A DNA stretch of 64,000 bases from Magicicada septendecula (taxonomy: Eukaryota > Arthropoda > Insecta > Hemiptera > Cicadidae): the NCBI GenBank assembly GCA_034769895.1, contig CM068372.1, positions 437,600,958 through 437,664,957 on the forward strand, given 5' to 3'. A program made the translations under genes and the position numbers. Shown one piece after another: positions 24,891 to 37,184 of the stretch; position 1 is the stretch's first letter, and every line of letters starts with the position of its first letter. A model generated the notes under the pieces. It had not been told where the DNA came from. It saw nothing but the letters and a program-made list of their open reading frames with translations, and ran no database searches.

Positions 24891-26432
24891 TGTAACAGTA
24901 CATTGGGTCCGTATAGGAGTTTTGGAGTACCTAGCCAATATAATTTTGTTGTAATCAAATGTAGTCAAAGTGTGAGGGTAAAAAGTTTTCAAATATATCA
25001 TACAACTCAGTTTGCCAGAACGAGTTGACGCCAAGGTCAAATGGCTTACATGCCGATCGACAGCAATGCAGACAAAACAACCGCTGGACACTGCTAAAAC
25101 GTCATAAAAAGTACGAAAGACGTAATAACAAAAACGTACAAGAATGCCGTCATCGCCAGAAAACAATAGATTTGATGACGAATTATCCCTTCCACATAGA
25201 AAATATACGCCATGTTGTCTTTCTCAGTCGACACAACACCGTCTGTGCAACAGCACGCTATAAAATCTGCTGGCCAGCAATTGCCAGCAAAAGTCTTTAA
25301 AAGTGTTTAAGATGTAACTAAAAAGGTGAAAATTCAAATCAGTTAAAAAACTAACAGTACAAATGTAAATTAAAGTCAGTGATGTAAAAGAACAGAAAGA
25401 AACAGTTAACGTTCGGCCGAACGACTGCTGGACCATGTGAAACGTCTGACAAGAACTTCAATCATCCGAATTCAGGGAAGTCAAAATTCAAATCACTACC
25501 TATTAATTTTTGAGCTCAAAATTACAATTTATTCAAATGTACCTTTAAAATAATTTGGGGGGGAGCATGTGTGTGTGCGTGCATGTGCCGGCATATATAT
25601 AGTCACCAGGCATTGGTTCACGTTACGTGACCAGATGACGTAACAAATTGAAACAATATTAATTAATTGACATATATAATCCTCGGGTCCCTAGTTCGGG
25701 GCCACTGAAACAATATTACCGACTCTTTACTACGGCCTATCTTGCACCCGAGGCCACCGTTTAATTTTAAATCACAAACTTTACTGTCTGATGCTGCTTA
25801 CTACTGTTCACTCTCTGATGACAAACTGCAGACTGTGATTCACAAAAAGCCTGCTGCTGGGGCGGTTACGCAATATGTCTGGGCAATTGTTTAGGCTAAC
25901 TGTGTGCATTGCTGTACTGGGGCTCCTCACAGGTGAAAGTTAACAATTTATTAATTACTGAATTACTGAAATTAAAACTAAAACTGGATCACACACTTCT
26001 GTACCGTTACAAAATTTAAATAGTAACTGCAGTATGTTATAAAGTCACTTGAGAATAAATTAGAAAATTGAAGATAAAAATATGTATGTAATTGTGATGT
26101 ACGTAGAGATCATGCGGCGAAATACTTCGTCGCCATTTTGTTTCGTATGTAATCAGGACTCCATCTTGTTTTGTTATTGCAATTATTTTTAAATATTAAT
26201 GTCAGTAAAGCACAAGTTTTATTTACCAAATGCTATCTGAGTTAATTATTTCGAACAACCATCCCATCTCTGAAAACGCTTACAGAATCCTGGAACCCTT
26301 AGGTAAAAATAAAATCTTATGTTGGCAATACAACATGGCGCCTGAACCAGCATGGTACATAAAACATAAATATGAACATGGTTTTAAAAGATAAGTCAAT
26401 ATTAATAAAAAGAAAAAGAGTGTTTATTAATA
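24891..26432 (+). repeat. 5' LTR of element A
   Basis: This LTR is about 367 bp longer than the 3' LTR because the segment ~25650-26014 has no counterpart there. Elsewhere the two LTRs are nearly the same. The last bases are TTAATA, where the 3' copy has TTAACA. Confidence 0.88.
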
Positions 26433-26434
26433 AA

Positions 26435-26452
26435 TGGCGCCCGAACTGGGAC
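26435..26452 (+). other. Primer-binding site of element A
   Basis: The sequence TGGCGCCCGAACTGGGAC lies two bases after the LTR end. It closely resembles the complement of a lysine tRNA 3' end. Confidence 0.8.
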
Positions 26453-26624
26453 ATTATATAAAGAAAATTTTATATAAATAAGCCTGATACAGAGACGAAT
26501 GGTTGTTGGAAAAGGGGACTTAATACGTAAAATATACTTAATATGTAAGTAATTAGGTTATGTTGTGTTTAATTATATGTTAGACATACAGCAAAAGTTT
26601 GAAAAAAAAAATAATACATTTAAA

Positions 26625-27864
26625 ATGACAAACAATAATGAGAGTGTCAGCCTAACTGACATTGTGAATGAAAGTCAGATCAATGTCGAATTAAGTGTAA
26701 CTGAATCGCAAATTATGAGTGAAGGAATTCACTTAACGCCAGTCCCGATTAAAAAAGCTGAAGAGAATGAAATAATGAAAATGATGCAATTGCTTTTCAA
26801 TGCACAGAGTGTAAAATTTGATGAGAAATTTAATGAAGTGAAAAACGAAATCAAAAAACAAAATTTTAATTTTGATAAACAGATTAACAAAATAAATACA
26901 CATTATGAAAATATGAAAGAAAAAAATAGTAGCATCAGTTAGCGAGGTGTTTGATAGATAAATAAACAGACTAAATAACATAATTGATAACTTTACAAAG
27001 AAGGAAGTAGATAACAATTATGAGATTAAAATGGGGATAGAGAATAGTGGAGAAACAGATAAATTAAACGTAAATAAAGACGGTCAGATGACATAATAAG
27101 GTAAGTAGGGGTGAGAATTATGACAATATAAGTAAAAATATGGTGTTAGAGGATAATGGTGTGAATACAGAAAATACTGATGAAATTTTAGAGGGAGTAG
27201 AATATAATAATGGAATGTTAGTGTGTGTTAATGAGTCAGAGAGAAAGTGGAGAGAGAGTATACAGGTAGAGGGATTGCAGGGGGTAAATTTTTCCCGTGA
27301 TGTTGTAGTTGGGGGGTGAAGAAAAGGCTTCACGAGTATATTTGGGAGACATATGGTCTGCAAATGGTTGTCCCTTGATTTTTTGTCCATCTGATAGGTG
27401 GTGCAATAATAAAGTTGTAGTGTCCCCTGCATATATTAAGAGAGAGAGTGTGACTGGGTGTTATGATGAGAGATATTTTGAGAGAGAGAAGTATGGTGAT
27501 AGGAAAATAGAATTGTTTGAGGAATTATAAAGAGTTAATAGAAAAAATAAATAACGAGAGAGTTGATTATATAAAAGGCTTACCTTGTGAAGTAATAAGT
27601 ATAGCAGCAGTAGTAGATGACGATAATAATGACTTTATAACTTACCTGATTGTAACAGACTATACCAAAGGCGACATGACCATACTCGATCGTGACAAAT
27701 TATATGAGATAGTAATATGGAATAAGCATATTAATTCAAATAGTATTGTGGAAATATATGAAGAATTAGATAAGTATTATATTGATAGTAATAATATAAG
27801 ATATTCAGTAAAAAATGATTTGTATAGACCTAAGATTAGATGGTTATTTGATGATCGAGGATAA
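26625..27864 (+). pseudogene. Gag-like coiled-coil protein of element A (broken)
   Basis: It starts MTNNNESVSLTDIVNESQ and has a central coiled coil (EIMKMMQLLFNAQSVKFDEK and similar). The frame is closed by a stop at 26942. Homology with the protein of element B continues in pieces: MVLEDNGVNTENTDEILEG and NGMLVCVNESERKWRES (~27140-27260), RESVTGCYDERYFEREK (~27450-27495), and a final ORF at 27517-27864 ending WLFDDRG. The same end, YDDRG, closes the element B protein. No zinc knuckle, protease or RT is present. The function is presumed structural by position and by the coiled coil shared with gypsy gag. Confidence 0.6.
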
Positions 27865-28051
27865 TTGTTTTATTGTGTTATGAACATTTAATTATGTGAA
27901 TAGTGTGGTTTGGAAATGGATTGTCTTATGGAGTGATTAATGGTCAATGATAAGAAATAATAATTTGGATTGTATTTTTTGTGTGTGTTAATGTCAGTGT
28001 ATTTGTGTATTACATTATGTTGTGTATTATATGTTATGTAAACATGTATGT

Positions 28052-29295
28052 TGTAACGGGACATTTTGGCCCACCCGGGGAAATAAATAAATTTGTATTT
28101 TAATAAAATAAATAGCATTTTTATGATGTAATAATAATTTTGGGAGATATAAACATAAATTGAGAATAAAGGTAAATTTTATTGGTAACGAAATTGGCAG
28201 GAGTGATTTTAAAATATTCTTCATGAATTATAAAGACGTAAAAGACAAACAAGCAAAAATGTGTCAAGGTCAGCTCCAGACGCGAGTAAAGCAGGTATTT
28301 TGAGAAACAGTGACTAACCGATTATGTAACATCGGGTCGAACGATATGACGTCAGTACTTGCATAACTTTGGAATGCAGGCGTGTCAGGCGAACCTACTT
28401 CTGGCGTAGGGATACAAGGACTTAAAACAATGGAAAATAGTAAAACAGTCACGGCCGTTATACAAAATAGTGCCGTTCGTCTCGGCCCAGTTGAATTCTG
28501 CATATAGAGCCGGCCGGCTGCTAAAAACCCGAGTTCTAGAACGTAAAATCGCGGGCGCCTGCAGTACAATAAAATATGATGTAAAATAAAAATTTATACA
28601 TAACTAACAGTTTTTCGTTACACAAGAACAGCTTTTTTCGAAAATTATCAGTTGAAAACTTAACAATGTGCGCGTAAAAATGTGACGTCTTCAAGACTCA
28701 GTTGAACAGCTAAGTAACGAATGTGTACATAAATTTTAACAAGGGCTATTCAAAATTCCTTTGAATGCGATGAAATAAACTTTTAAGCAAAAAAAATGAG
28801 ATCTCTAAGGGTATAAAGTAACTCTGTGTGTGTGTGTGTGCGCGCGGGCGCGCGCGCGTGAAAGTATGTAGATAAAGAAGGCTGGTTTGTGTTTTTAAAA
28901 ATTAGTTACATTTAATATCTTGTTTTTTTTATTATTTGAAAATTTTTATACTATGTTTCAATTTTATTTTATGTGAGTTTTAGAATGGGAATTTTATAAT
29001 AGATGAGGGAGTGGAAGAGGTAGTTTGTCAATGATAAAAAAAAAATATAATGATGAAAGAAAATAATTAAATGTCAATAAAACTTAATTATGGGAAATAA
29101 GTAAAGCTTTCTTTATTTTAAATAACCATAATTCTGTTCTCCTGTGTTCGCTGAAAAGAACCCGATTTTGGTAAGTACCAATGTTTTCTATTACAGTTGG
29201 CTAACTTCAAAGATGGCATCTGAATACAGACGTCAACGAGTGTTTATATGTACAATTAGATAAAGAATAATTAAAATAATAAATAAAACTTAACA
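28052..29295 (+). repeat. 5' LTR of element B
   Basis: This LTR is 1244 bp long and includes a short GT/CG-type simple repeat at about 28824-28860. It is nearly identical to the two halves of the 3' LTR (34098-34205 plus 36460-37641). Confidence 0.9.
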
Positions 29296-29296
29296 A

Positions 29297-29314
29297 TGGC
29301 GCCCGTAATTGAGG
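29297..29314 (+). other. Primer-binding site of element B
   Basis: TGGCGCCCGTAATTGAGG follows the LTR end. The first eight bases are shared with element A and the gypsy element; the rest differs. Confidence 0.7.
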
Positions 29315-29503
29315 GACAATTTTATATAAAGAAATTTATATAAAAAATGGGCCTACTGGGAGAGCAGAATGGTTGTTTGAAATAAAAATAAATTTTTTTG
29401 GTACATAGAAATAGACGTAGGTGACGAGAGTGTCATATAAGGTTATGTTACAGTGTTATTGAAGTAGATATATAGTAAATAAGTCAGAATTACATTAATA
29501 AAA

Positions 29504-30621
29504 ATGATGAATACTAATGAAAATATTAGCAATGAAGTCAGCTTCACTGACAGTAATCTAGAAAGCCAGTTAGCAGAATCGAGAATAATGGAAGGCGTGA
29601 CGAGTCAGTCGACGCCGACCTTAGTTAAGAAAGAAAATAATAGCGATATGATAACTATGATGCAGTTACTGTTGAATAAATTTGATAGCAAATTCGATGA
29701 ACAAAAAAACGAAATCAAAGAAATTAAAAGTAGTTTCAATGAGAAATTAGATGAACAGAGTAGTAAATTTGATGTAATGAATACACAAAATGTTAAATTT
29801 GAAATTAACATGAATAAACGTCTGAATGAGATTGATACATGTTTGAATACAGTTGAAGAACAAATATTAGAATCAATAAATAGCAGTTGCGAGAAAAAGA
29901 TTGATGAAATGAATAAAAATTTAGAACGTAAATTCAATCAGATACTGAATAAGAAGTTAGATGACAATGTTATAGTTATGACAAATACTAATGATGAAAA
30001 AATAGTGGAAGAGGTAGTGTTAGATAGTAAAGTATTGAATAGTGATGATAATGATGTTAATTACAATTCTGAGGTAAGTAGGAGTGAGAATTATGACAAT
30101 ATAAGTAAAAATATGGTGTTAAAGAATAATGGGGTAAATATTGAGAGTACTGATGAAGTTTTAGAATGTAATAATGGAATGTTAATGTGTGTTTATGAGT
30201 CAGAGAGAAAGTGGAAAGAGAGTGTAGCAGTAGAAGAGTGGTTGCAGAGGGTAAATTTTCCCCAGGTTTATTGTGAACCAAGGTGTTTACAAATGTTGTT
30301 GTTGAAGGGCAAGAGTCCCTTATTATTGGAAGACATGAGGTCTTTGAGTTGTCCCCGAATTTTTATGAGTTAGTGCCCTCTGTGTGGGATGAGAGAGAAA
30401 GTGTGATATGGTGTTATAGTGAGAGAGATTTAGATAGAGAGTTGTGTATTGATAGAGAGATAGAGATTTTTGAAATAAATAGAGGTTATGAAAGGTTAGT
30501 GCAGGTGTTAGGTATTGAGAGAGATGATATAAAATACTTACCTTGTAAAATAGAGATGGGTAATTATTTTGATGATGATGATAAAATAACTGATGAATTA
30601 ATAGAGGATGTTGATAATGGC

Positions 30622-30663
<42 letters not shown>

Positions 30664-30729
30664 TTGTATGTGGATAACAATGATTTATGTTATAAAAATG
30701 TGATTATGTTATATGATGATCGAGGTTGA
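29504..30729 (+). pseudogene. Gag-like coiled-coil protein of element B (one frame change)
   Basis: The first frame (29504-30373) starts MMNTNENISNEVSFTDSNL and has a long coiled coil (KFDSKFDEQKNEIKEIKSS, NEKLDEQSSKFD) and an acidic Asn-rich stretch, then NGMLMCVYESERKWKES. Near 30260-30290 the frame changes and the second ORF continues to 30729: VWDERESVIWCYSERDLDR, then YLPCKIEM, a poly-Asn run from an AAT microsatellite, and the end MLYDDRG. The order is the same as in element A, so this is one protein of about 400 residues. It has no zinc knuckle and no pol domain. Helper proteins would have to come from another element. A link to the gypsy gag at 8251-10199 is suggested only by the similar coiled coil. 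Confidence 0.6.
30622..30662 (+). repeat. (AAT)n microsatellite
   Basis: An in-frame AAT run encodes poly-Asn inside the element B gag-like ORF. Confidence 0.95.
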
Positions 30730-33700
30730 ATTTAAAAAAATCAGTGTATGAACATTTTTAAATATTGTAATTTATGGTTCTGACTTGCTAACTTAGAAAA
30801 TGAAGTGTGGTAAACTGAAAAATAATGATGAAGAATTGTAAATAAATTTATAATGAAATTAATTATATGTATTGTAACAAGTATATAATGTAAACAATGT
30901 GTGTATGTAATTGTATAATAATAATAATAATATTATTTCAGCAGACTAAATAAATAATGAGTTTGTAATAAAGGAAATGTAATTGTTTTGGAGAAAGTAA
31001 TTAAAATATGTTGTGTTCTTAATGATTGAATGAAATGATTTGAAATGAATTAATTGATTAATGATTGTTATACAATTAAATTTTGATAATAAATTTAAAT
31101 TATTTTATGAGATTTAAATTTGATAATAATTAATAAATAAATAAATGTTAAATTGTGTTTAGTTTGTGGAATAACATGGTTGTTAAAATGTTTCAGAAGG
31201 GACTCTCCCCCATTTTTGGGCGGTCACGACCTTACCAGTCCTGGCCGTGGGTTTCGGCACTGGGAGGCGGACCATGGTTGGCAGAACTTCTTTCGGGAGG
31301 GGAAACGACGATGGTCCGGCTCCACCAAAATTTGGTATAGAGTAGAAATTTCAGCATCTTATTGAACGGGGAGGGGGACCCCTAAAGGTACGTGGTATAA
31401 AATTTTTTACACTCAAGGTGCAGCGGCTAGGTGTACCATATCACGTACCAGTACTGCCTTGGAGTGAATGTAAATAATTAAGGAGGCTATATTTTACAAG
31501 GCAGTGCATTCACATAAATTTTCTAGTGTTATTGGTAAAAATAAAAATAGCCAATGGCTGTAGTTACAGTATAGTTTGGAAAAGACAAATTTTGTGGCCA
31601 AGGAGATGGGGGTTAGGTAGACGGCGGGTTAGAATAAATGGGAAAATCAGAGGAATAGATTTGGTGCTAAAGGTAATAAAAGGGGGACGTGAATTCACGT
31701 AGTATATCTACCTAGTCCCAATTCTTTTGGCGGCAAAACCCTGTCTTTTCGGGCAGCTACGAACTTACCACTATTGATTAAGGATAAAAAATGTTGCCTC
31801 CAATGTAAATACTTATCAATCTATATAATTTGGAATGTTTATAATTTTAAATTTTATTCTAGTAAATAAGTGACCAAATATAAATGTAAAGTTTGTGGTA
31901 CAAGTGAAAAGTAGGACTTGCAGAAGTGTCTGGGTAAAAAAAAAAAAAAAAAAAAATTTGGGGGGTTGTTTGGTGTTAATAGAAGTGAAATAATTATGGA
32001 AAGTAGAGACTGCAGCAGTAGACGGGTTAAGTTAGTTATTAGTTATGCTATTGCAGTGGTGGCATGTGCCATTGCAGATAGCGATGAGTGTTGGTGGTAA
32101 CATCAAGGTATGTTACCATCATCGGAGGCCAAACTGGCGTAAGATACACTGCACAACTTGTAATATAATTTCATATTATATGTTGATTTGTTGCCGTGCA
32201 GTGTATCATAAAGATGAAGAGAACATGCCTGAAATGAAAGATGATTTCCCCGCCTTTTCGGGCGATTACTGCCTTACCAGCACTAATCGTGGTTTTGGAC
32301 GACAGCCAGCTGTGGGCAGCAATTGTAAACCTGACCATAGTTGGCTTGAAATTGGTATAGATTTGAAATTAATGGGGGGTGACAGGGGAAATCCCCGGAA
32401 CTATGGAACAGCGGCTATCACTCTGTTCGCATGGGAACAGTTAACCAGGTGATAGACCCGCATTAAGGGCGCATAAATCTGTAACTTTTAGGTGTTATGA
32501 TATCTAGTTTTTGAAAATGTAACGCAGAAGCAAGGACAAGGAGATGACAAAATTCCTTCAAAACTTCAGTCCTTGTGGACGCAACTGGACGCCACAGTCC
32601 AGGGGGGGTCATAGTGTGTGTGGTAAAGGAGGTTACTCAGGGGAGTAACGAATTAAAAATTTATTGTAACTTATTAATGATGACTCGCTACTGAGCTGAC
32701 TAAATAATTTTGTTTTGATTTGAGCAATGGGTGCACTAGATGTTTCTTATATTGTGTTTATTATGTCTTGTGTTAATTGCATGTAGTATGTTAGGGATAA
32801 GGATTATAAAAATGTAATAATATGTTATAGAATAAGTTTTTAATGTGGTTAAAGATTTTAAATAAATAAATAATGAAATAAATTTGAGATAGTTAAGAAT
32901 TTTCAATGGGTTGTAAAAGAGAGAATTTGGGTAACGATGATTGTTTGAGTAAGACGTTTGAGTCAGTCCAAATTGAGTATAGATGGGTGTTAGAGAGAAT
33001 AATATTATGGTGAGTAAAAGTAAGATAGAATTTGAATATTAATAGTGACACAGTAGCTATGGGGAAAATATGTAGAGTAATGATTGATATATTGAGGTAA
33101 TAAATAAATGGAGATATTTTGTAGATGAAAATGATGTAATGGAAGAGTAATTAGTTGATAGTGGAATTTTGTAAGGGGGGTGGTGTGATGAGGAGTCCTC
33201 AACGTAAAGCGTTGTGGTGGGAGGTGAACCGTTATGCGCTGGAAAGGGTTACCTAAGGAGGGTCCAGGAACCAGATAAGGGAATGAGCATTGGGAGGGAC
33301 CACACATCCTGAGTACAGAGGGGTAGAGAGTATTTTGTTATAAGGGTAGAATGATGCGAAATGAGTTAGAGTAGTAAGTTAGAGGTAGAGAAGGGTTGGT
33401 GAATATTTTGTTAGATGGGTGTCATACTAGATAAAGAATTTGTAAGGGAGCGTTAGAGTCATAAAAGGGGAAAGATTATAGATAAATGCCAAGTTGATAA
33501 AGTGAATATTATAATGAATAACTGAGAATCACCCAAATTAATAAATGGAAAAAAAAATTATTTTTTGGAAAAGTTAAGGGATAAATAATTGATGATTAAT
33601 TAATAAAAGTTCAATTGAGATTAAAATATAATTTTTATAATTTTATATGCAAATTTAAAGATGTAAAGTGTGTAATTTTTGGTCTTAGAAGTTAAGAATT

Positions 33701-33815
33701 AAGAAAAAAAACCAATGCTTCTTAACGCAAACCAGCACAGCTAAGGGGAAACATATCAGTTAGGGATATAGTATTGTACAAGGCCACTAGTTGATATTTT
33801 GATTTGTTGTTTCAG
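30730..33815 (+). other. Noncoding, hairpin-rich 3' internal region of element B
   Basis: No credible gene is present. The region has several perfect or near-perfect inverted repeats: 31387-31449, 31453-31505, 32095-32118 (9-bp stem, 6-nt loop) and 32143-32207 (12-bp perfect stem). A motif close to TTTTCGGGCRGYYACGACCTTACCA-like words (shortest shared part 'cttacca' after 'tttcggg') recurs at about 31213, 31757 and 32253. Part of the end (~32590-32650) also occurs in element A (~38780-38830). Confidence 0.6.
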
Positions 33816-33962
33816 TGTTTGGTGATGCTGTGGCGGCGGTCCTGAGCTGGCCAGAGCGTCAGAGCTGGAGCGTTAAGTACCTGGCTGACTTTATGGTGTT
33901 GGGATTTCGAGAGAGAAGTCCACTAAGGTCATTCAGGTGCTGTCACAGTCACTGGACCAAGG
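33816..33962 (+). other. Exon-like module, element B
   Basis: A 147-nt block lies between a strong acceptor (…gatttgttgtttcag) and a donor (CCAAGG|gtgagt). One frame is open throughout and reads FGDAVAAVLSWPERQSW … VLGFRERSPLRSFRCCHSHW. Element A has a block of exactly the same length, splice-site setting and frame. Its role is unknown. Confidence 0.5.
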
Positions 33963-34048
33963 GTGAGTTAATTATATTTTGTTTGTAAACCTTAAAGAGG
34001 GTTGTGGCGACATATCCTGGCTGATCCCTTTAGCAAGTATGAGTGTGT

Positions 34049-34088
34049 CAATGAGAGTTTTTATGCTTCGGCATAAACTCTCTCATTG
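34049..34088 (+). other. Pre-PPT hairpin, copy B
   Basis: The outer stem CAATGAGAG pairs with CTCTCATTG. The upper stem TTTATGC pairs with GCATAAA and is closed by a TTCG tetraloop. The G-rich polypurine tract and the 3' LTR follow at once. Confidence 0.75.
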
Positions 34089-34205
34089 AGGGGGTATTGT
34101 AACGGGACATTTTGGCCCACCCAGGGAAATAAATAAATTTGTATTTTAATAAAATAAATAGCATTTTTATGATGTAATAATAATTTTGGGAGATATAAAC
34201 ATAAA

Positions 34206-36459
34206 TCTATATATATAAAAGAGAAATACCACTGACTCACTGATTCATCACGAAATCTCCGAAACTATAACACCTAGAAACTTGAAATTTGGCATGTAGG
34301 TTCCTTATGTGATGTAGGTATCCGCTAAGAAGGGATTTTTGGAAATTCGACCTTTAAAGGGGGAAAAAGGGGGGAGTTTGCCTGACTACCTGACATAGAA
34401 TCAACGTAGAGCAAAAACTACTGAATGGATGTCAATGAAACTTTGAACATAGCTTCATCATAGGTCTTAGGTGCTCACTAAGAAACGGTTTTAAAAACTT
34501 TCACTCCTAAGGGGCAAACCCCCCCCCTATTGTATGTATGTATCTATGTATGTATGTTCCACATCTCCTCCTAAACCACTGGACCGATTTCAACCAAACT
34601 TGGCACAAATATTTTACGCGACGGGAGAACCAACATAGGTGAGGTGCTTTTTTTCGATGGGGTCCTTTGGGGGGTTCTTTGGGGTCTTCCACATCTCCTC
34701 CTAAACCACTGGACCGATTTCAACCAAACTTGGCACAAATATTTTACGCAACAAGAGAACCAACATAGGATAGGTGTTTTTTTCGATGGGGTCCTTTGGG
34801 GGTTCTTTGGGGTCTTCCACATCTCCTCCTAAACCACTGGACCGATTTCAACCAAACTTGGCACAAATATTTTACGCGACGGGAGAACCAACATAGGATA
34901 GGTGTTTTTTTCGATGGGGTCCTTTGGGGGTTCTTTGGGGTCTTCCACATCTCCTCCTAAACTACTGGACCGATTTCAACCAAACTTGGCACAAATATTT
35001 TACGCAACGGGAGAACCAACATAGGACAAGTGTTTTTTCGATACGATACTTTGGGGGGGTCCTTTGGGTCTTAAAAACTATTAGATCTGGTTACTATGGC
35101 AACCCAATAGAATAGATTCTGGTTACCATAGCATCGGTGGAAGTCTCCCGCATAGGAAATAGCGTGGGAGTCGTCCGACGGGCCTTCCCCGGAGTTCATC
35201 CACGGAACCTGGGGAGTCTTAGGTCGGATCCCGCGAAAGACGGCAGGGCCAGAGTCCACGGTTCTTATAAATAAAGATATATGTTATGATATCAAAGGTG
35301 GTGTATGCATCTTAAGAAACTTCTTAATAGTGTGTGAATTCAGAGTTGTTTCAGTTTGAATTTAAAAGTGGATAAGTTAAGATCGAAGTAAATTATAAGC
35401 GAGTATAAAAAACAAAGTTTTTATAGCAAATGTATTCAGATCATAGTGTTCAGACAATATAAATGCACTTGCTTCAGTTTGAATTTAAAAATTGATAAGC
35501 TGAAATCTATAGAGGTATTGTATTGTTAGAATAAGTTTAGGAGACACTAATTTAACAAATGCCTTATTTCAACATTAACACAATGAATTATAAAAGACAG
35601 TAAGTACGCAGCGCGTGCAAGTACTGTAGACATTTTATTGAAAACTAATTTAGCTGTTCGCCCTCTCCCAGAGTTAGAAATCGAGCAGGAGCATCACGCG
35701 CAACAGAATTCTTCTCCAGATATAAGAATACAGTTTATGACATGTTCTTAAACAGGAGCGCTACAGAGTATTCCTCCAGTGAGAATGCGAACGTAACAAT
35801 ATAAGGAAGATTGTACAATATACAAGTAATATAACGTTAGAACAAGAATAGGTGCCTATGAGCCTATGAATAAATTATGAACCCGAGCAACGCTGGGTAA
35901 ATCGGCTAGATATAGATATCTATATAAGCCAAATACCACTGACTGACTCACTGATCATGATATCTCTGAAACCACTGAATGGATATCAATGAAACTTTGA
36001 ACGTAGCTTCATCATAGGTCTTAGGTGCTCACTAAGAAACGGTTTTAAAAACTTTCACTCCTAAGGGACAAAAAATCAAATAATGAAATTTATCGCGGGA
36101 ATTGCATACTTTGTAAATGAAGTGGTTGACATCTCAGTTTATTGGAAACCCTGAATACATTTAGTTCTGAGTTTTTAATCATTGTTTTAAATTGAAAAAC
36201 TTCGTTGTTTGCAGGTTCTTATAGTTGAGAAAATTTCGAAGTTCAATTAATTAATAAATGTATGTCCTTTTTTTTCTCGGAAACGGCTCTAACGATTTTC
36301 TCGAAATAAATAATAAATAGCTGTTGCTATGAATGTAAATAAACAAACTAAGAGTTGAGAATTTGTACAATCTATCTAATCCTATACTATTAAGCGAGCA
36401 ATAATTGTACAATTACGTACAACGTGAAACTCCGTAGCGAAGCACGGGTATTTTGCTGG
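34206..36459 (+). mobile_element. Non-autonomous Helitron sequence (two units in tandem)
   Basis: It is inserted between A and T of the element B LTR with no duplication, as Helitrons do. It starts TCTATATATATAAAAG and ends in a hairpin region followed by TTTTGCTGG. A second Helitron 3' end (CCCGAGCAACGCTGGG … CTAG at 35906-35909) and a second 5' end (TCTATATAAGCC at 35919) lie inside, so two units are joined. No Rep/helicase is encoded. Confidence 0.85.
34557..35070 (+). repeat. Tandem repeat of ~128-130 bp, four units
   Basis: Units start 'ttccacatctcctcctaaa' at 34557, 34687, 34815 and 34943. They include 'ggaccgatttcaaccaaac' and 'gagaaccaacatagg' and end in a G/T-rich stretch. The units are nearly identical, and the array lies inside the Helitron. 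Confidence 0.92.
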
Positions 36460-37118
36460 TTGAGAATAAAGGTAAATTGTATTGGTAACGAAATTGGCAG
36501 GAGTGATTTTAAAATATTCTTCATGAATTATAATGACGTAAAAGACAAACAAGCAAAAATGTGTCTAGGTCAGCTCCAGACGCGAGTAAATCAGTTATTT
36601 TGAGAAACAGTGACTAACCGATTATGTAACATCGGGTCGAACGATATGACGTCAGTACTTACATATTGGAATGCAGGCGTGTCAGGCGAACCTACTTCTG
36701 GCGTAGGGATACAAAAGGACTTAAAACAATGGAAAATAGTAAAACAGTCGCGGCCGTTATACAAAATAGTGCCGTTCGTCTCGGCCCAGTTGAATTCTGC
36801 ATATAGAACCGGCCGGCTGCTAAAAACCCGAGTTCTAGAACGTAAAATGGCGGGCGCCCGCAGTACAATAAAATGTGATGTAAAATAAAAATTTATACAT
36901 AACTAACAGTTTTTCGTTACACAAGAACAGTTTTTTCAGAAATTATCAGTTGAAAACTTAACAATATGCGCATAAAAATGTGACGTCTTCAAGACTCAGT
37001 TGAACAGCTAAGTAACGAATGTGTACATAAATTGTAACAAGGGCTATTCAAAATTACTTTGAATGCGATGAAATAAACTTTTAAACAAAAAAAAATGAGA
37101 TCTCTAAGGGTATAAAGT

Positions 37119-37184
<66 letters not shown>

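Noticed and set aside
25676-25720. Possible tRNA-like or SINE promoter box in the extra LTR segment
   Set aside because: The 'ctagttcgggg' stretch only loosely resembles a B box and there is no A box or cloverleaf nearby.
26435-26452. Primer-binding site resembling that of lysine-tRNA-primed retroviruses, suggesting an endogenous retrovirus
   Set aside because: Many LTR retrotransposons use similar primer sites. No env or viral pol is present in elements A or B, and the family looks like gypsy-type retrotransposons.
34557-35070. Regular ~128-bp repeats as a CRISPR-like array
   Set aside because: The whole unit is repeated without variable spacers, the genome is eukaryotic, and the array is inside a Helitron.
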